Assembly (NCBI GenBank): GCA_029891385.1
Contig: CM057231.1
Location: forward strand, 65,331,103-65,395,102
Origin: Erythroxylum novogranatense
Taxonomy: Eukaryota > Streptophyta > Magnoliopsida > Malpighiales > Erythroxylaceae
Length of the DNA: 64,000 nt
Direction of reading: 5' to 3'
Shown: positions 1-10,025 of the stretch, piece by piece
Numbering within the stretch: the stretch's first letter is position 1
How the letters are laid out: each line of letters opens with the position of its first letter
Program-made: the position numbers and the translations under genes
Notes under the pieces: model-generated
Database searches by the model: none
Seen by the model: only the letters and a program-made list of their open reading frames with translations
Told to the model about the DNA's origin: nothing

Positions 1-1370
1 TATCCTTAGACTTGAGGTACTCAAGGATATCTTGGATACTGATCCTGTACTTTGACTCCATTCCTTGTTGCCTTCCAGAGGTAACTCATAGGGTGGTGTT
101 TGGGTACAGCTTGAGGTATTCGAAGATAATTGAGTAGCCAATAAAGGATTCACCACTTTTGGATTAGCAGAAGAGATACCCATGGCCTCTTGTCAGGATC
201 ATTACTTGTAAATCTCTGGCCAGAGTGAATATGTCATGGAGAGTGTCTTCATGGACATATAGAGAAATGAGTCCTAGGATGAGATCTGTTATCACTTGGG
301 CTAGACTCAGTCTAGTAAGAGTTGACACTTTAACCATACTCATAACCAAGTGGGGTATAGGATGGTGAAAGGACTAATTGCACCAGAATTGTCTATGGAA
401 GGGTTTGTGATCCGGTTCGTGATGAATACATCAAACCGATTACTTTCCGGTCAATTAGGGTCATGATGTGTTGCTAGATACCGCTCATGACTTGCTCAGA
501 TTAATTGTTAATATAAGTGGCCAACATAACCGGAGCCTAAAGGGTCACACGCTTAAGAGTGTCTCGAGAATCAGAAAATAGTAATTGGACAGAGTTCCAT
601 TTATGGAGAGCATTAGGATTAAATGGATCCCGATGGGATTGGGATATGTCCCATGAGATCGCGACATCAATATTGCTAGGAAAGGTTTAGAGTCGTTTCA
701 AAGACGGGCCTTGAGACCGACAGACCAATTCCCAGCTTGATGGACTACTTTAGCAATTATATATATTAATTAATTAAGTAAATAATTAATTAATATATAT
801 AAATATAAGCCCATGTGCGTGGAATGATGGAGAAGAGATAAGAACTTTGACTTTTCAAAGTTTATTAACTAATTCATTAAAGAATGAATGGCCAAAAAGC
901 TTCCACTTGTCCTAATTTCATGGTTGCCTTTTAATTAGTTAAAAACACATGTATAAGGACATTGGAAGCTTGATGGTCGACGGGGGCTAGGTTTTGAAGA
1001 AGGAGAAAAGCTTCCTTAATAGTGAAGGTTTAAAAGCTTTGAAAAGGTTTCAACTTTCTTCTTCCTCATCAAGCACCATCGTTTCTTCTCTTCTCCAAGC
1101 ACAAGGTTTCAACGTGCTCATCAAGCTCTCCAGGACAGAGGTAGGCTCTAGCAGGCTTTAATCTGTTCTAGCTATTCCCGGGTCAAAGGGGTTTGACTCG
1201 GTTAGGTTTTCTGATCTCTGTGTGGATCACCTTTAGAGATAGTCTCTTTTGGCTATTTAGGTTTATGTCTTCATACAGATACCTGGATCCTGGGTTCGGG
1301 AAGGTCCCGGGAACAAAATTTTTTTTTCCGCTGCCTGTACATGTGATGTAACTCCCGGGATTTTCCTACA
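1..1370 (+). repeat. Copia 5' LTR, 3' portion only
   Basis: Matches 7813-9176 with scattered substitutions and small indels. It ends in TTTTCCTACA just before the primer-binding site. About 580 bp of its 5' end lie outside the window. It contains an 18-bp inverted repeat at 759-800 followed by a TATA-like stretch. Confidence 0.95.
759..812 (+). promoter_or_regulatory. AT-rich inverted repeat and TATA-like sequence in the Copia LTR
   Basis: Perfect 18-bp arms (759-776 and 783-800) enclose a 6-nt loop, AGTAAA, and run into TATATAAATATAAG. The same structure lies at 8565-8606 in the 3' LTR. Position and composition suit an LTR core promoter. The promoter role is inferred. Confidence 0.5.
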
Positions 1371-1371
1371 G

Positions 1372-1383
1372 TGGTATCAGAGC
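1372..1383 (+). other. Primer-binding site, initiator-Met tRNA type
   Basis: TGGTATCAGAGC lies two bases after the LTR end. It is the usual plant primer-binding site complementary to the 3' end of initiator Met tRNA, and it fixes both element orientation and LTR boundary. Confidence 0.95.
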
Positions 1384-2496
1384 GTCTGGTATCCCGTATG
1401 AAGCTAAAACCTAAGCTAGATCAGAAACCCTAAGTGCTGTTGATGTTGATGCATGTGTACTGCCCAGATTTTGAATTGCTATAGAGATAGGGTTTTCGAA
1501 AATTTTCTACCCAGAAATGTTCATAACATGTTATAGAATATGTCTATGAATTTTCAGAATTTATCGATTTGATTTGATATAGTTTTGTCAATTAATTCCC
1601 TAAGGTTACAGATGCTGTTTTGTGAAACGATTCTGGAACAGGCAGTAGTATAAAATCGAGAATAAATTCTAGAAAAATCGTTTTCTGGATTTTCCTTCAC
1701 CTACATGTCTCTAAGATGTTGTTTAATGCCTGTGAGCATTGAAATTGGATTTCAAGGTGATTGGATATTTATTCACGAATTTATTCTATGCTGTTGGGAA
1801 TTGCTGTGCTGATGAACACAGATTTTGAATCGGTTTTGTTATTTAGGTTGACTGAGTTTTTGATGGACTAAAATCCTGAAAACATTCATGTAGCATGTTC
1901 TGAACATGTATTAACCTATATAATTTTCTCATGATTTATTGAAATTGTTTCATTGATCATTTCAAGCAATGTACAGAACTGGACATTTTTGGTGAAAATT
2001 GTTGAGACTGTTTTGCTTGGCTTGATTGAGTGTGCTTTTTCAGTTCCAATGCCTTGAACCATTTTTAATGTGATTAAAAATGTGTTATCTTGATGTAGTA
2101 TGATTTCCAAACTGAATTGCCTGAATTACCTTTTCCAAGAATTTTTGAATGCCTAATTGATCAAATTAGCGTCTCGTTAGTATATTGCATTATCTTGTTT
2201 GTTTTGACCGTCATATTTTTATGGCATGTGCTGAAGTAAATTTGATAATGTATATGCTAGCTAGAGATGCTTAGGATGATAATTTGGGTGTTCCTAAATT
2301 GTTTGGAAATTTATGAGTTTTGACTCATTTCAAGCTTTTCATATAGTTTGACTATTTAAGGCTTTCATGAATCAATGAATTGTTCATTGATACATCAAAT
2401 TTATTAGATATTACCTTAGGTATGTAGGTGTTGTGAATTGGAATTGTACTAATTGAGGAATTAGCCGATTAGAGATTTTAGCAAAATTCCCTGAAT

Positions 2497-2722
2497 AAGT
2501 CGACTTGTATGAGGTATAAGTCGACTTGTTCAAGAGTTTTGGGATAAGTCGACTTGTCTATAGAATAAGTCGACTTGTTCAGGATCTCAGTATAAGTTGA
2601 CTTGTAGTACCTTATAAGTCGACTTGTTCATGGGCAGGTGAAATAAGTCGACTTGTGTTATACAAGTCGACTTGTGTGTGGGCAGAAGCATAAGTCGACT
2701 TGCATTTGATGAAAGTCGACTT
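2497..2722 (+). repeat. Array of ten AAGTCGACTT palindromes in the leader
   Basis: Copies begin at 2497, 2518, 2546, 2567, 2594 (one mismatch), 2616, 2645, 2664, 2692 and 2713. Most sit in a longer TAAGTCGACTTGT context, and the sequence between copies differs. Spacing is 19-28 bp, so the palindrome rather than a longer unit is conserved. Confidence 0.95.
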
Positions 2723-2931
2723 GTGGCATGCTCAGGTTGGATGATGGATGATTATAAGGATTGATTCAATGTGATTGATGAAACCTAAATCATTCCATAT
2801 AGTCCTGGCGACTATAATCCTTAAGCTTCGAGTCTAGAGACCCGAAATCCCTCCTCGGTATATGAAAACTAACGCCTTCCATTAATATGGTAAGAACCAG
2901 AGTTCTTATAGGGTTGGGTTGTTGAGCAAAC

Positions 2932-3304
2932 TCAAGCTCACTCTATACGGATATGTTCGAACCATGAAAATAAGATTTTTGGATTAATGGGTTGGTTTTC
3001 ACTGGAAGCGTTGGTTTGTTGAGCAAACTCAAGGTCAACGTGGACAGAGGCGAAATTGGGTAGCATACATCGGATGTATGCGCATCAAAGAGTTGATACC
3101 CAATGAAGTGCACACATCAACAAGTTGATAGCACTGATCGATAGTTGTGTCTAAGATGTAATTGGTATATCTGATACCTCCCGAGACATAAGGTGGCTTG
3201 TTGGACAAATCCAAGGTCATTCTCAATGTCGGTTATCGATGATACAATTGGTATGACCGATACCTACCGATTGACCTAAGTTGTGGCTTGTTGGGCAAAC
3301 TCAA
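2932..3304 (+). repeat. Imperfect ~90-bp repeats carrying 5-bp stem, 4-nt loop hairpins
   Basis: Stems with CAAA loops lie at 2932-2945, 3019-3032, 3201-3214 and 3291-3304. Two further 5-bp stems, ATCAA/TTGAT, lie at 3084-3097 (loop AGAG) and 3116-3129 (loop CAAG). The CAAA hairpins are spaced about 87, 182 and 90 bp, with shared flanks such as GGCTTGTTG and AAGGTCA. Confidence 0.75.
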
Positions 3305-3689
3305 GGTCACTCTTAGCAATGTCGGATATCGACCCACTAGGACATTATGTCACATCGCTTTCTCCGGATTCAGTAAAGAGGGTTATGGATTCTAGGAAAC
3401 TAGTGGGAGCCATATGCATGTCATGCAAGTCCTTATGATCATGCAGCATTTTATTCTATCATTCCTTCTCTCTATCGCGTTTAGGTTGATTGAAGAAGTC
3501 TTTCGATGGTGAATTTTCGCCTCTATTCGGACTGAATTTTCTTGATTGGCTAAGGAATCGAGAATTGTTCTCGGATCCGAGGAACCGGATACGCCCTAGA
3601 TGTTCCACTTCGATGCTTCTTGTCGATGCTTCGATAAGGATCGAAAGCATATCGTAAGCATCTAAAGGACGATGATATGGATACTTGCA

Positions 3690-4250
3690 TTATGCTTGTC
3701 TTGATGTCACCAGAGCTGCAACAAAGAAGACGAGTCCATGGATGCTCACTTTATAGTATCTCATCTTAGGGAGCTGTTTGATGAGTGAGCTCGATCCGAA
3801 AGGTTCAAGACCTCAAGGCTTCTTCATCATCAAAGATGGCTCCAGGATATCTGCATGCGGTATGCCCCAAGATGAATGGCTATATTGAGAGATTGGTCGT
3901 CTTAGGATTTGTAATGGATTATGAGTTAAGTAGAGACTTAATTCTGGTTGGATTGTCTGATGGTTATTCACAGTTCGTGTTAAACTATCGGATGAACCAA
4001 ATATCCACAACAATTCCTGAGCTGATCAATCTGCTCATGACAGCTAAGCAGGCTATCAAGATAGATAGCAAGTGCTAATGGTGGATGCTTCTTCTTCTAG
4101 TTGAAAGAAGAAAAAGGCCAAGAAACCAAAGGGAAGTGCCAACAAGAAGAAAACCAAAGATTCTTCCCCAAAAGGATTTTGCTTTCATGGTGGCAAGTCT
4201 AGCCACTAGAGGCGAAACTGTAAAATCTATCTGGAGTCCTTGAAGCAGTA
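3690..4250 (+). pseudogene. Copia gag remnant
   Basis: Reading from near 3738, a stop falls at 3786-3788 and the similarity then moves to the frame open from 3785 to 4078. That stretch resembles the UBN2-type Copia gag: it contains GYIERL followed by LGFVMDYELS and a run ending in INLLMTAKQAI. A zinc-knuckle region follows at about 4174-4222, starting CFHGG and ending RRNC. The second Cys of the expected CX2CX4HX4C is Gly here, and a stop sits where an aromatic residue is usual. Upstream of it lies a Lys-rich stretch. In the family this protein forms the virus-like particle and binds the RNA. This copy cannot make a functional one. Confidence 0.8.
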
Positions 4251-4319
4251 AAAGGCATCAGATGCCTCTACTTCTTCAAATATGTTTGTCATTGAGTTTA
4301 ATACTATTCCTGATCCAAA

Positions 4320-5369
4320 CATATCGGTATTTGATACCGGATGTGGCTCATACATATGAAATGTTATGCAGGGCCTCAGGGACAGTAGAAAGCTCATAAA
4401 GGAAAACTAGACCTTTGTGTAGGTAATGAAGCAAGGGTTGCTACATTAGCCGTAGACACTTATGTCTTGTTCCTCCCTAGTGGGCTTATATTCAAATTGG
4501 ATGATTGACATTTTGTACCCGTTTTAAACAAAGAACATATTGTATGTTTTATGTTTAATTAGAGCTGATTTCCATTTGACTTTTAGTAGCAATGGTTGCT
4601 ATATTAGTTCGAATGGAATGCTCTATGGTACTGGTACATTATGCAATGGAATTGACATATGAGATATATCATATCCAATTATGAATATCAATGATGCGAA
4701 AAGACATAATTGAGATAATTTAAAATCAACGTACTTATGGCATTGTCGGCTTGGCCATATAAATGAGATACGCATTGCTAAGCTCTATAAGAGTGGATGT
4801 TTAGGGTCATTTGATTATGAATCATATGACACATGCGAATCTTGTTTATTAGGCAAGATGACTAAGTTATCCTTTAAAGGAAAGGGTGAACAAGTGAATG
4901 GAATATTAGACCTAATACATTCAGATGTATGCGGTCCGATGTCCATCTATGCCAGAAGTGGTTGTCGTTACTTCATTACCTTTATCGATGATTATTCACG
5001 ATATGGGTACTTGTATCTGATGAGATACAAATCTGAAGTGTTTGAAAAGTTCAAATAATTCAGAAATGAAGTAGAAAACTAACTTGGTAAAAGTATGAAT
5101 ACATTACGATCTGATCGTGGTGGAAAATACTTAGACCAACAGTTTTGGATTATCTCAGAGATAATGGGATTTTATCTCAGTTCACTCCACCTTGCACGCC
5201 GCAGCACAATGATGTGGCTGAAAGGAGAAATCGAACCTTGTTAGACATGGTGCGATTGATGATAGGTTTTGCACAGTTTTGGGAATATGCGCTCGAGACA
5301 GCTGTTTACTTGCTAAACAGAGTTCCATCAAAGACAGTTGTGGTTACTCCATATGGAGATATGGACTAA
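4320..5369 (+). pseudogene. Copia protease and integrase remnant
   Basis: A protease active-site remnant (FDTGCGSYI, then a stop) lies near 4330-4358. A gag-pre-integrase zinc finger follows at about 4731-4860, with WHCRLGHI and later CESC. The integrase core comes next: first Asp in HSDVCGP near 4921, second Asp in LRSDRGG near 5115, Glu in VAERRNR near 5220. A stop after the FEKFK stretch at 5056-5058, another soon after, and a frame change near 5145 break it. Integrase inserts the cDNA into chromosomes, and the D-D-E triad is still readable. Placement of integrase before RT is diagnostic of Copia. Confidence 0.88.
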
Positions 5370-5689
5370 CTGAAAACCCTATCTTTCTTAGCTGAAAGTT
5401 TGGGATTGTCCTGCTTACGTGAAGCGGACACAGTCAGATTAGCTTGATGCAAAGCTGACAAGTGTTTGTTCGTGGAATATCAATTCTACCTTGCTTAGGA
5501 ACAAAAGTTGTTTGTTTCCAAGCATGCTGTTTTCTTAAAGAAAGAGTTTCTTTTACAAGAGGACAGTGGGAGCAAAGTTGAACTTGGAGAAGTTCAAAAT
5601 GCTCGAACAAACATGTATCAATCGCTCAATCAAACTGCCACTCATATAGATGAGGTAACAGTTCAACCTTCTACTACACACAAATTTTG

Positions 5690-7200
5690 TAGGTAAAGTA
5701 GGATACGCTCTGTTCCTGAGAAATATGGATTTCTCGTAAGGGAACAGAATGACGTATTGCTCATATGAGATGATGAGCCTACTACCTATGAAGAGGTTCT
5801 GAAAAGTTCAGAGTCTGAAAAATGGCTTTGTGCCATGAAATCTGAAATAGATTCCATGTACATAAACCAAGTATGGACTTTGGTTGTTACACCTGAAGGG
5901 ATAAAACCCACAGGGTGCAAAGGGGTTTTAGAAGAAAACCAACATGGATGGTAATTTGATTACCTATAAAGCAATGCTTCTGGTTAAAGGATATCGTCAC
6001 AGACAAAGAGTTGACTATGACGAAACCTTCAGCCCCGTAGCAATGCTTAAATCCATTCGGATACTCCTAGCCATTGCCACTCATTATGATTATGAGATAT
6101 GGCAAGTGGATGTGAAGACAGCTTTCCTGAGACGAAATCTACCCGAGGATGTGTATGACACAACCTGAGGGCTTCAGTTCCATCGATGGCGAAAAGGTAT
6201 GCAAGCTTCAGAAATCCATGTTTGGATTGAAGCAAGCATCCAGGAGTTGGATTATCCGTTTAGTTGAGTCAATCAAAGAGTTTGATTTCTCACAAAATTC
6301 GGATGATCATTGTGTGCATAAGAAGGTTAATGGACCGCAATCGTATTCCTTGTGTTGTATGTAGATGACATATCGTTACTAGGAAACGATGTCCCTATCT
6401 TTCAATCGCTAAAATTTGGTTGTCCAATCAATTTGCCTTGAAAGACCTTGGTAAAGCGACTTATATCCTTGGGATATAGATTTATGCAGATAGATCAAAG
6501 GTTGCTTGGTCTTTCACAAGCATCGTACATAGATGAGATGCTAAAGAGGTTTAGCATGAAAAGATGCTATGTACGAAGCCCGATGTATCATATGCTCTAA
6601 GTGTTACGAGCAGATACCAATCGGATCCTGGTGAGGGTCACTGGGTGGTTGTCAAGAATATCCTCAAGTACTTGTGAAGCACTAAGGATGTTTTCTTAAT
6701 CTATGGAGATGGAAATCTCCATGTGAGCGGGCATTCAGATGCCAGTATCTAATCTGATAGGGATGATTCTGAATCATGATTAGGTTATATACATTCACAC
6801 TGAATAGCGTGGCGGTCAGTTGGAAAAAGGCGGTCAGTTGGAAAAATTCCAAACAAGAGAGGACTGCTGATTCAACAACCGAGGCAGAGTACCTGTCGCA
6901 TGAGATGTGCAAAGGAAGCAGTTTGGATCAAGAAGTTCATTACTGAACTTGATCTAGTCCCTAGCTGTGGTGGGCCCATAGGATTGTATTGTGATACAAT
7001 GGGGCTAATGCGCAGGCAAAGGAACCAAGGTCTTATCGACGATCCGAACTCGTACTTCGCCGATTCGGGAGATCATTAGTCGAGATGATATCTTGATAGA
7101 GAGAATTCCCACGGAGCAAAGTGTTGCTGTTCCGTTGACAAAGCCATTGTCACAGGAGAATTGTGATTCTCATGGACTCGCTTATGGTATTAGATACTAA
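5690..7200 (+). pseudogene. Copia reverse transcriptase and RNase H remnant
   Basis: RT similarity begins near 5760 (EEVLKSSESEKWLCAMKSE), continues at 5944-6168 with a segment containing QVDVKTAFL, shifts frame to 6149-6364 (VCKLQKSMFGLKQASRSW) and reaches the YVDD catalytic motif near 6358-6369. RNase H follows: HSDAS near 6730 and SDRDDSES near 6755. An 18-bp tandem duplication at 6811-6845 lies inside RNase H. The reading ends near 7200 with a tail typical of the Copia polyprotein. Many stops and shifts; this is a clear pseudogene. Confidence 0.87.
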
Positions 7201-7216
7201 GGCGATTGGCTTTAGG

Positions 7217-7230
7217 TCAAGTGGGAGATT
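7217..7230 (+). other. Polypurine tract of the Copia element
   Basis: CAAGTGGGAGATT lies directly before the 3' LTR start, as the plus-strand primer should. Confidence 0.9.
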
Positions 7231-9176
7231 TGTAAGTACAAGTCGACTTGTACTACTGATAAGTCGACTTGTTCTTGAAAAGTACCGATAAGTCGACTTG
7301 TACATTGCATAAGTCGACTTATTTAAGGATCTCATCGTTTATTTGTGCCCTAAAGGCAATCCCTTTAGCTGCTTTTATTCACAAATGATGCGGTCGAATG
7401 AATAAATAAAGAAAAGGCATAATTCATTAATTTGATGTTCATGAACATTGTTTATGAATTGATTGGATCTTTAATCGATTAATGAAGTCCATGATATATG
7501 ACATAGCATGAAGGAAATTATGATGTGATCATACTACTGAGATTCCTATCATGTGCGATTGTGTCAAGATATCTAAATTCTCCTAGTCAAAGGATTAATG
7601 AGATCGACATCATTAATCCGGACGGACTAACATATGTCATACTCCTTGATTGGATCAAGCAAAGGATCTCGTAAACCGTAAATATGAGATATTTAGAGTT
7701 GACATATGGATGCTTACTAGTAGTAGTAAGTTCATTGGATGACCGCCATGAGATCATCACATGGATATCTTATCTAGTGTCGTTGATAATCTCATCATAG
7801 CAATGGTGCAAGTATCCTTAGACTTGAGGTACTCAAGGATATCTTGATATTGATCCTGTACTTTGACTCCATTCCTTGTTGCCTTCCAGAGGTAACTCAT
7901 AGGGTGGTGCTTGGGTACAGCTTGAGGTATTCGAAGATAATTGAGTAGCCAATAAAGGATTCACCACTTCTGGATTAGCAGAAGAGATACCCATGGCCTC
8001 TTGTCAGGATCATTACTTGTAAATCTCTGGCCAGAGTGAATATGACATGGAGAGTGTCTTCATGGACATATAGAGGAATGAGTCCTAGGACGAGATCTGT
8101 TATCACTTGGGCTAGACTCAGTTTAGTAAGAGTTGACACTTTAACCATACTCATAACCAAGTGGGGTATAGGATGGTGAAAGGACAAATTGCACGGTAAT
8201 TGTCTATGGAAGGGTTTGTGATCCGGTTCGTGATGAATACATCAAACTGATTACTTTCTGGTCAATTGGGGGTCATGATGTGTTGCTAGATACCACTCAT
8301 GACTTGCTCAGATTAATTGTTAATCTAAGTGGCCAACATAACCGGGAGCCTAAAGGGTCACACGCTTAAGAGTGTCTCAGAGAATCAGAAAATAGTAATT
8401 GGACAGAGTTCCAATTATGGAGAGCATTAGATTAAATGGATCCCGATGGGATTGGGATATGTCCCATGAGATCGCGACATGAATATTGCTAAGAAAGGTT
8501 TAGGAGTCATTTGACAGACCGGGCCTTGGGACCAACCCAGTTTGACTGGACTGCTTTAGCAATTATATATATTAATTAATTAAGTAAATAATTAATTAAT
8601 ATATATAAATATAAGCCCATGTGCGTGGAATGATGGAGAAGAGATAAGAACTTTGACTTTTCAAAGTTTATTAACTAATTCATTAAAGAATGAATGGCCA
8701 AAAAGCTTCCACTTGTCCTAATTTCATGGTTGCCTTTTAATTAGTTAAAAACACATGTATAAGGACATTGGAAGCTTGATGGTCGACGGGCTAGGTTTTG
8801 AAGAAGGAGAAAAGCTTCCTTAATAGTGAAGGTTTAAAAGCTTTGAAAAGGTTTCAACTTTCTTCTTCCTCATCAAGCACCATCGTTTCTTCTCTTCTCG
8901 AAGCACAAGGTTTCAACGTGCTCCTCAAGCTCTCCAGGACAGAGGTAGGCTCTAGCAGGCTTTAATCTGTTCTAGCTATTCCCGGGTCAAAGGGGTTTGA
9001 CTCGGTTAGGTTTTCTGATCTCTGCGTGGATCACCTTTAGAGATAGTCTCTTTTGGCTATTTAGGTTTATGTCTTCATACGGATACCTGGATCCTGGGTT
9101 CGGGAAGGTCCCGGGAACAAAAATTTTTGTTTTCCGCTGCCTGTACATGTGATGTACCTCCTGGGATTTTCCTACA
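7231..9176 (+). repeat. Copia 3' LTR, complete (1946 bp)
   Basis: It starts TGTAAGTA and ends TTCCTACA, with TG...CA termini. Four AAGTCGACTT palindromes lie in its first 90 bp (7240, 7261, 7290, 7311). Its TATA-side inverted repeat is at 8565-8606. It is homologous to 1-1370 and, inverted, to 62118-64000. Confidence 0.96.
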
Positions 9177-10000
9177 AGTTTATCATCATCCTTATTTAGT
9201 GTCTTCCCTATCCTCAGATTCTCAATCCCAAATGAGTCCATACATTCCTGAAATATTTCAAATGTCTCTTCACTTTTTTCTTCATCATTTAATTACTCCA
9301 TTCTATTTTGTAAAGTTAAAGAGCTAGTCTAAAAAAAATCATGGACTCAATAGTTACCTCTGAGCTAAAAGATGTGTCCTTTTTGACTTCGAATTCCTTC
9401 TCAACTTCTTCGACATAAACAATTTGTTAAGGATTAACCTCAAAACTCTCAAACGCCTTATCACTTTGTAAAGTTTCCACAAAAATGTCCATTAGTTACA
9501 CCTCAGGTTGATACGATTTCTCCTCTTCGCTTTGCTATTTCAGATGATTGATATCTCTCCATCGAGGCAATGCATCTTGTTGAAATTGTAGAGCATCTTG
9601 CTGAAATTGTTGGGCATCTTGTCGAAATTGTTGTACACCTTGCTAAAACAATTGCTACATATTCTATCGAAACTGTGGTACATCCTATTGAATTTGAAGA
9701 CTGTTAGTAGCTATAATATTAAACATTTCTTCTAGAGATGTACGTAAGTTGACAAAAAGCTTCTAGTCTACACGGGAATTGTTGTGTGTCATGCAAACTA
9801 TCATGAAAGTAATTATGATGATTATCCCATCTATAATAAAAGTTACATTGATCAGTCCAAACATTGTTATAGGATTGAGAATATAAGTTATAAAAGAAAT
9901 TAATTCCATCCATATTGAAAAATGAAAAGATCATAAAATAACTAAAAATATATATATATACAAACCACCAATTAAATCACAAACAAAAACTAAAATACCG
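9177..10000 (-). pseudogene. Decayed Gln-rich ORF of the non-autonomous element, copy 1 (truncated)
   Basis: On the minus strand, from about 9934 downward, broken reading frames encode an Asn/Tyr/Gln-rich N-terminal part, then a heptad-like repeat of the form QQFRQDA built from six 21-23-bp units at 9572-9700, then an acidic part that includes CMDSFGIENLRIGK near 9200. The Copia 3' LTR truncates it at 9177. It sits just after the primer-binding site, where gag would be. I do not recognise the protein family. The heptads suggest a coiled coil and a gag-like assembly role, which is inference. Copy 2 lies at 42180-43080. Confidence 0.5.
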
Positions 10001-10006
10001 AATTTT

Positions 10007-10025
10007 GTGGCAACGACGCCAAAAT
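10007..10025 (-). other. Primer-binding site of the non-autonomous element, copy 1
   Basis: The minus strand reads TTTTGGCGTCGTTGCCAC directly after the LTR. It resembles the Asp-tRNA-type site TGGCGCCGTTGCCGGGG with changes. A second copy lies at 43165-43183. Confidence 0.65.

Larger units (their letters stand above)
1384..3690 (+). other. Copia 5' leader, non-coding
   Basis: About 2.3 kb between the primer-binding site and the first gag similarity, with no credible reading frame. The first 1.1 kb is AT-rich and featureless to me. 2497-2722 holds a palindrome array and 2932-3304 an array of short hairpins, listed separately. Long leaders of about 2 kb are known in BARE-like Copia elements. 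Confidence 0.75.
1..9176 (+). mobile_element. Ty1/Copia LTR retrotransposon, defective, 5' end outside the window
   Basis: A direct repeat pairs 1-1370 with 7813-9176. The left copy is followed at once by an initiator-Met-type primer-binding site, and the right copy is preceded by a purine-rich tract. Between them the domain order is gag, protease, integrase, RT, RNase H, which is the Copia order. All coding parts carry stops and frameshifts. The 3' LTR runs directly into the leader of the non-autonomous element at 9177, so this is an insertion into it. The 5' target duplication lies outside the window; 9177-9181 (AGTTT) is the predicted partner. Long LTRs and a 2.3 kb leader recall long-LTR lineages such as Angela/BARE, which I did not test. 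Confidence 0.93.

Noticed and set aside
2497..2722. CRISPR-like array of regularly spaced repeats
   Set aside because: The repeat is a 10-12-bp palindrome with 19-28-bp spacing inside a retrotransposon leader in a plant genome, with no cas genes.
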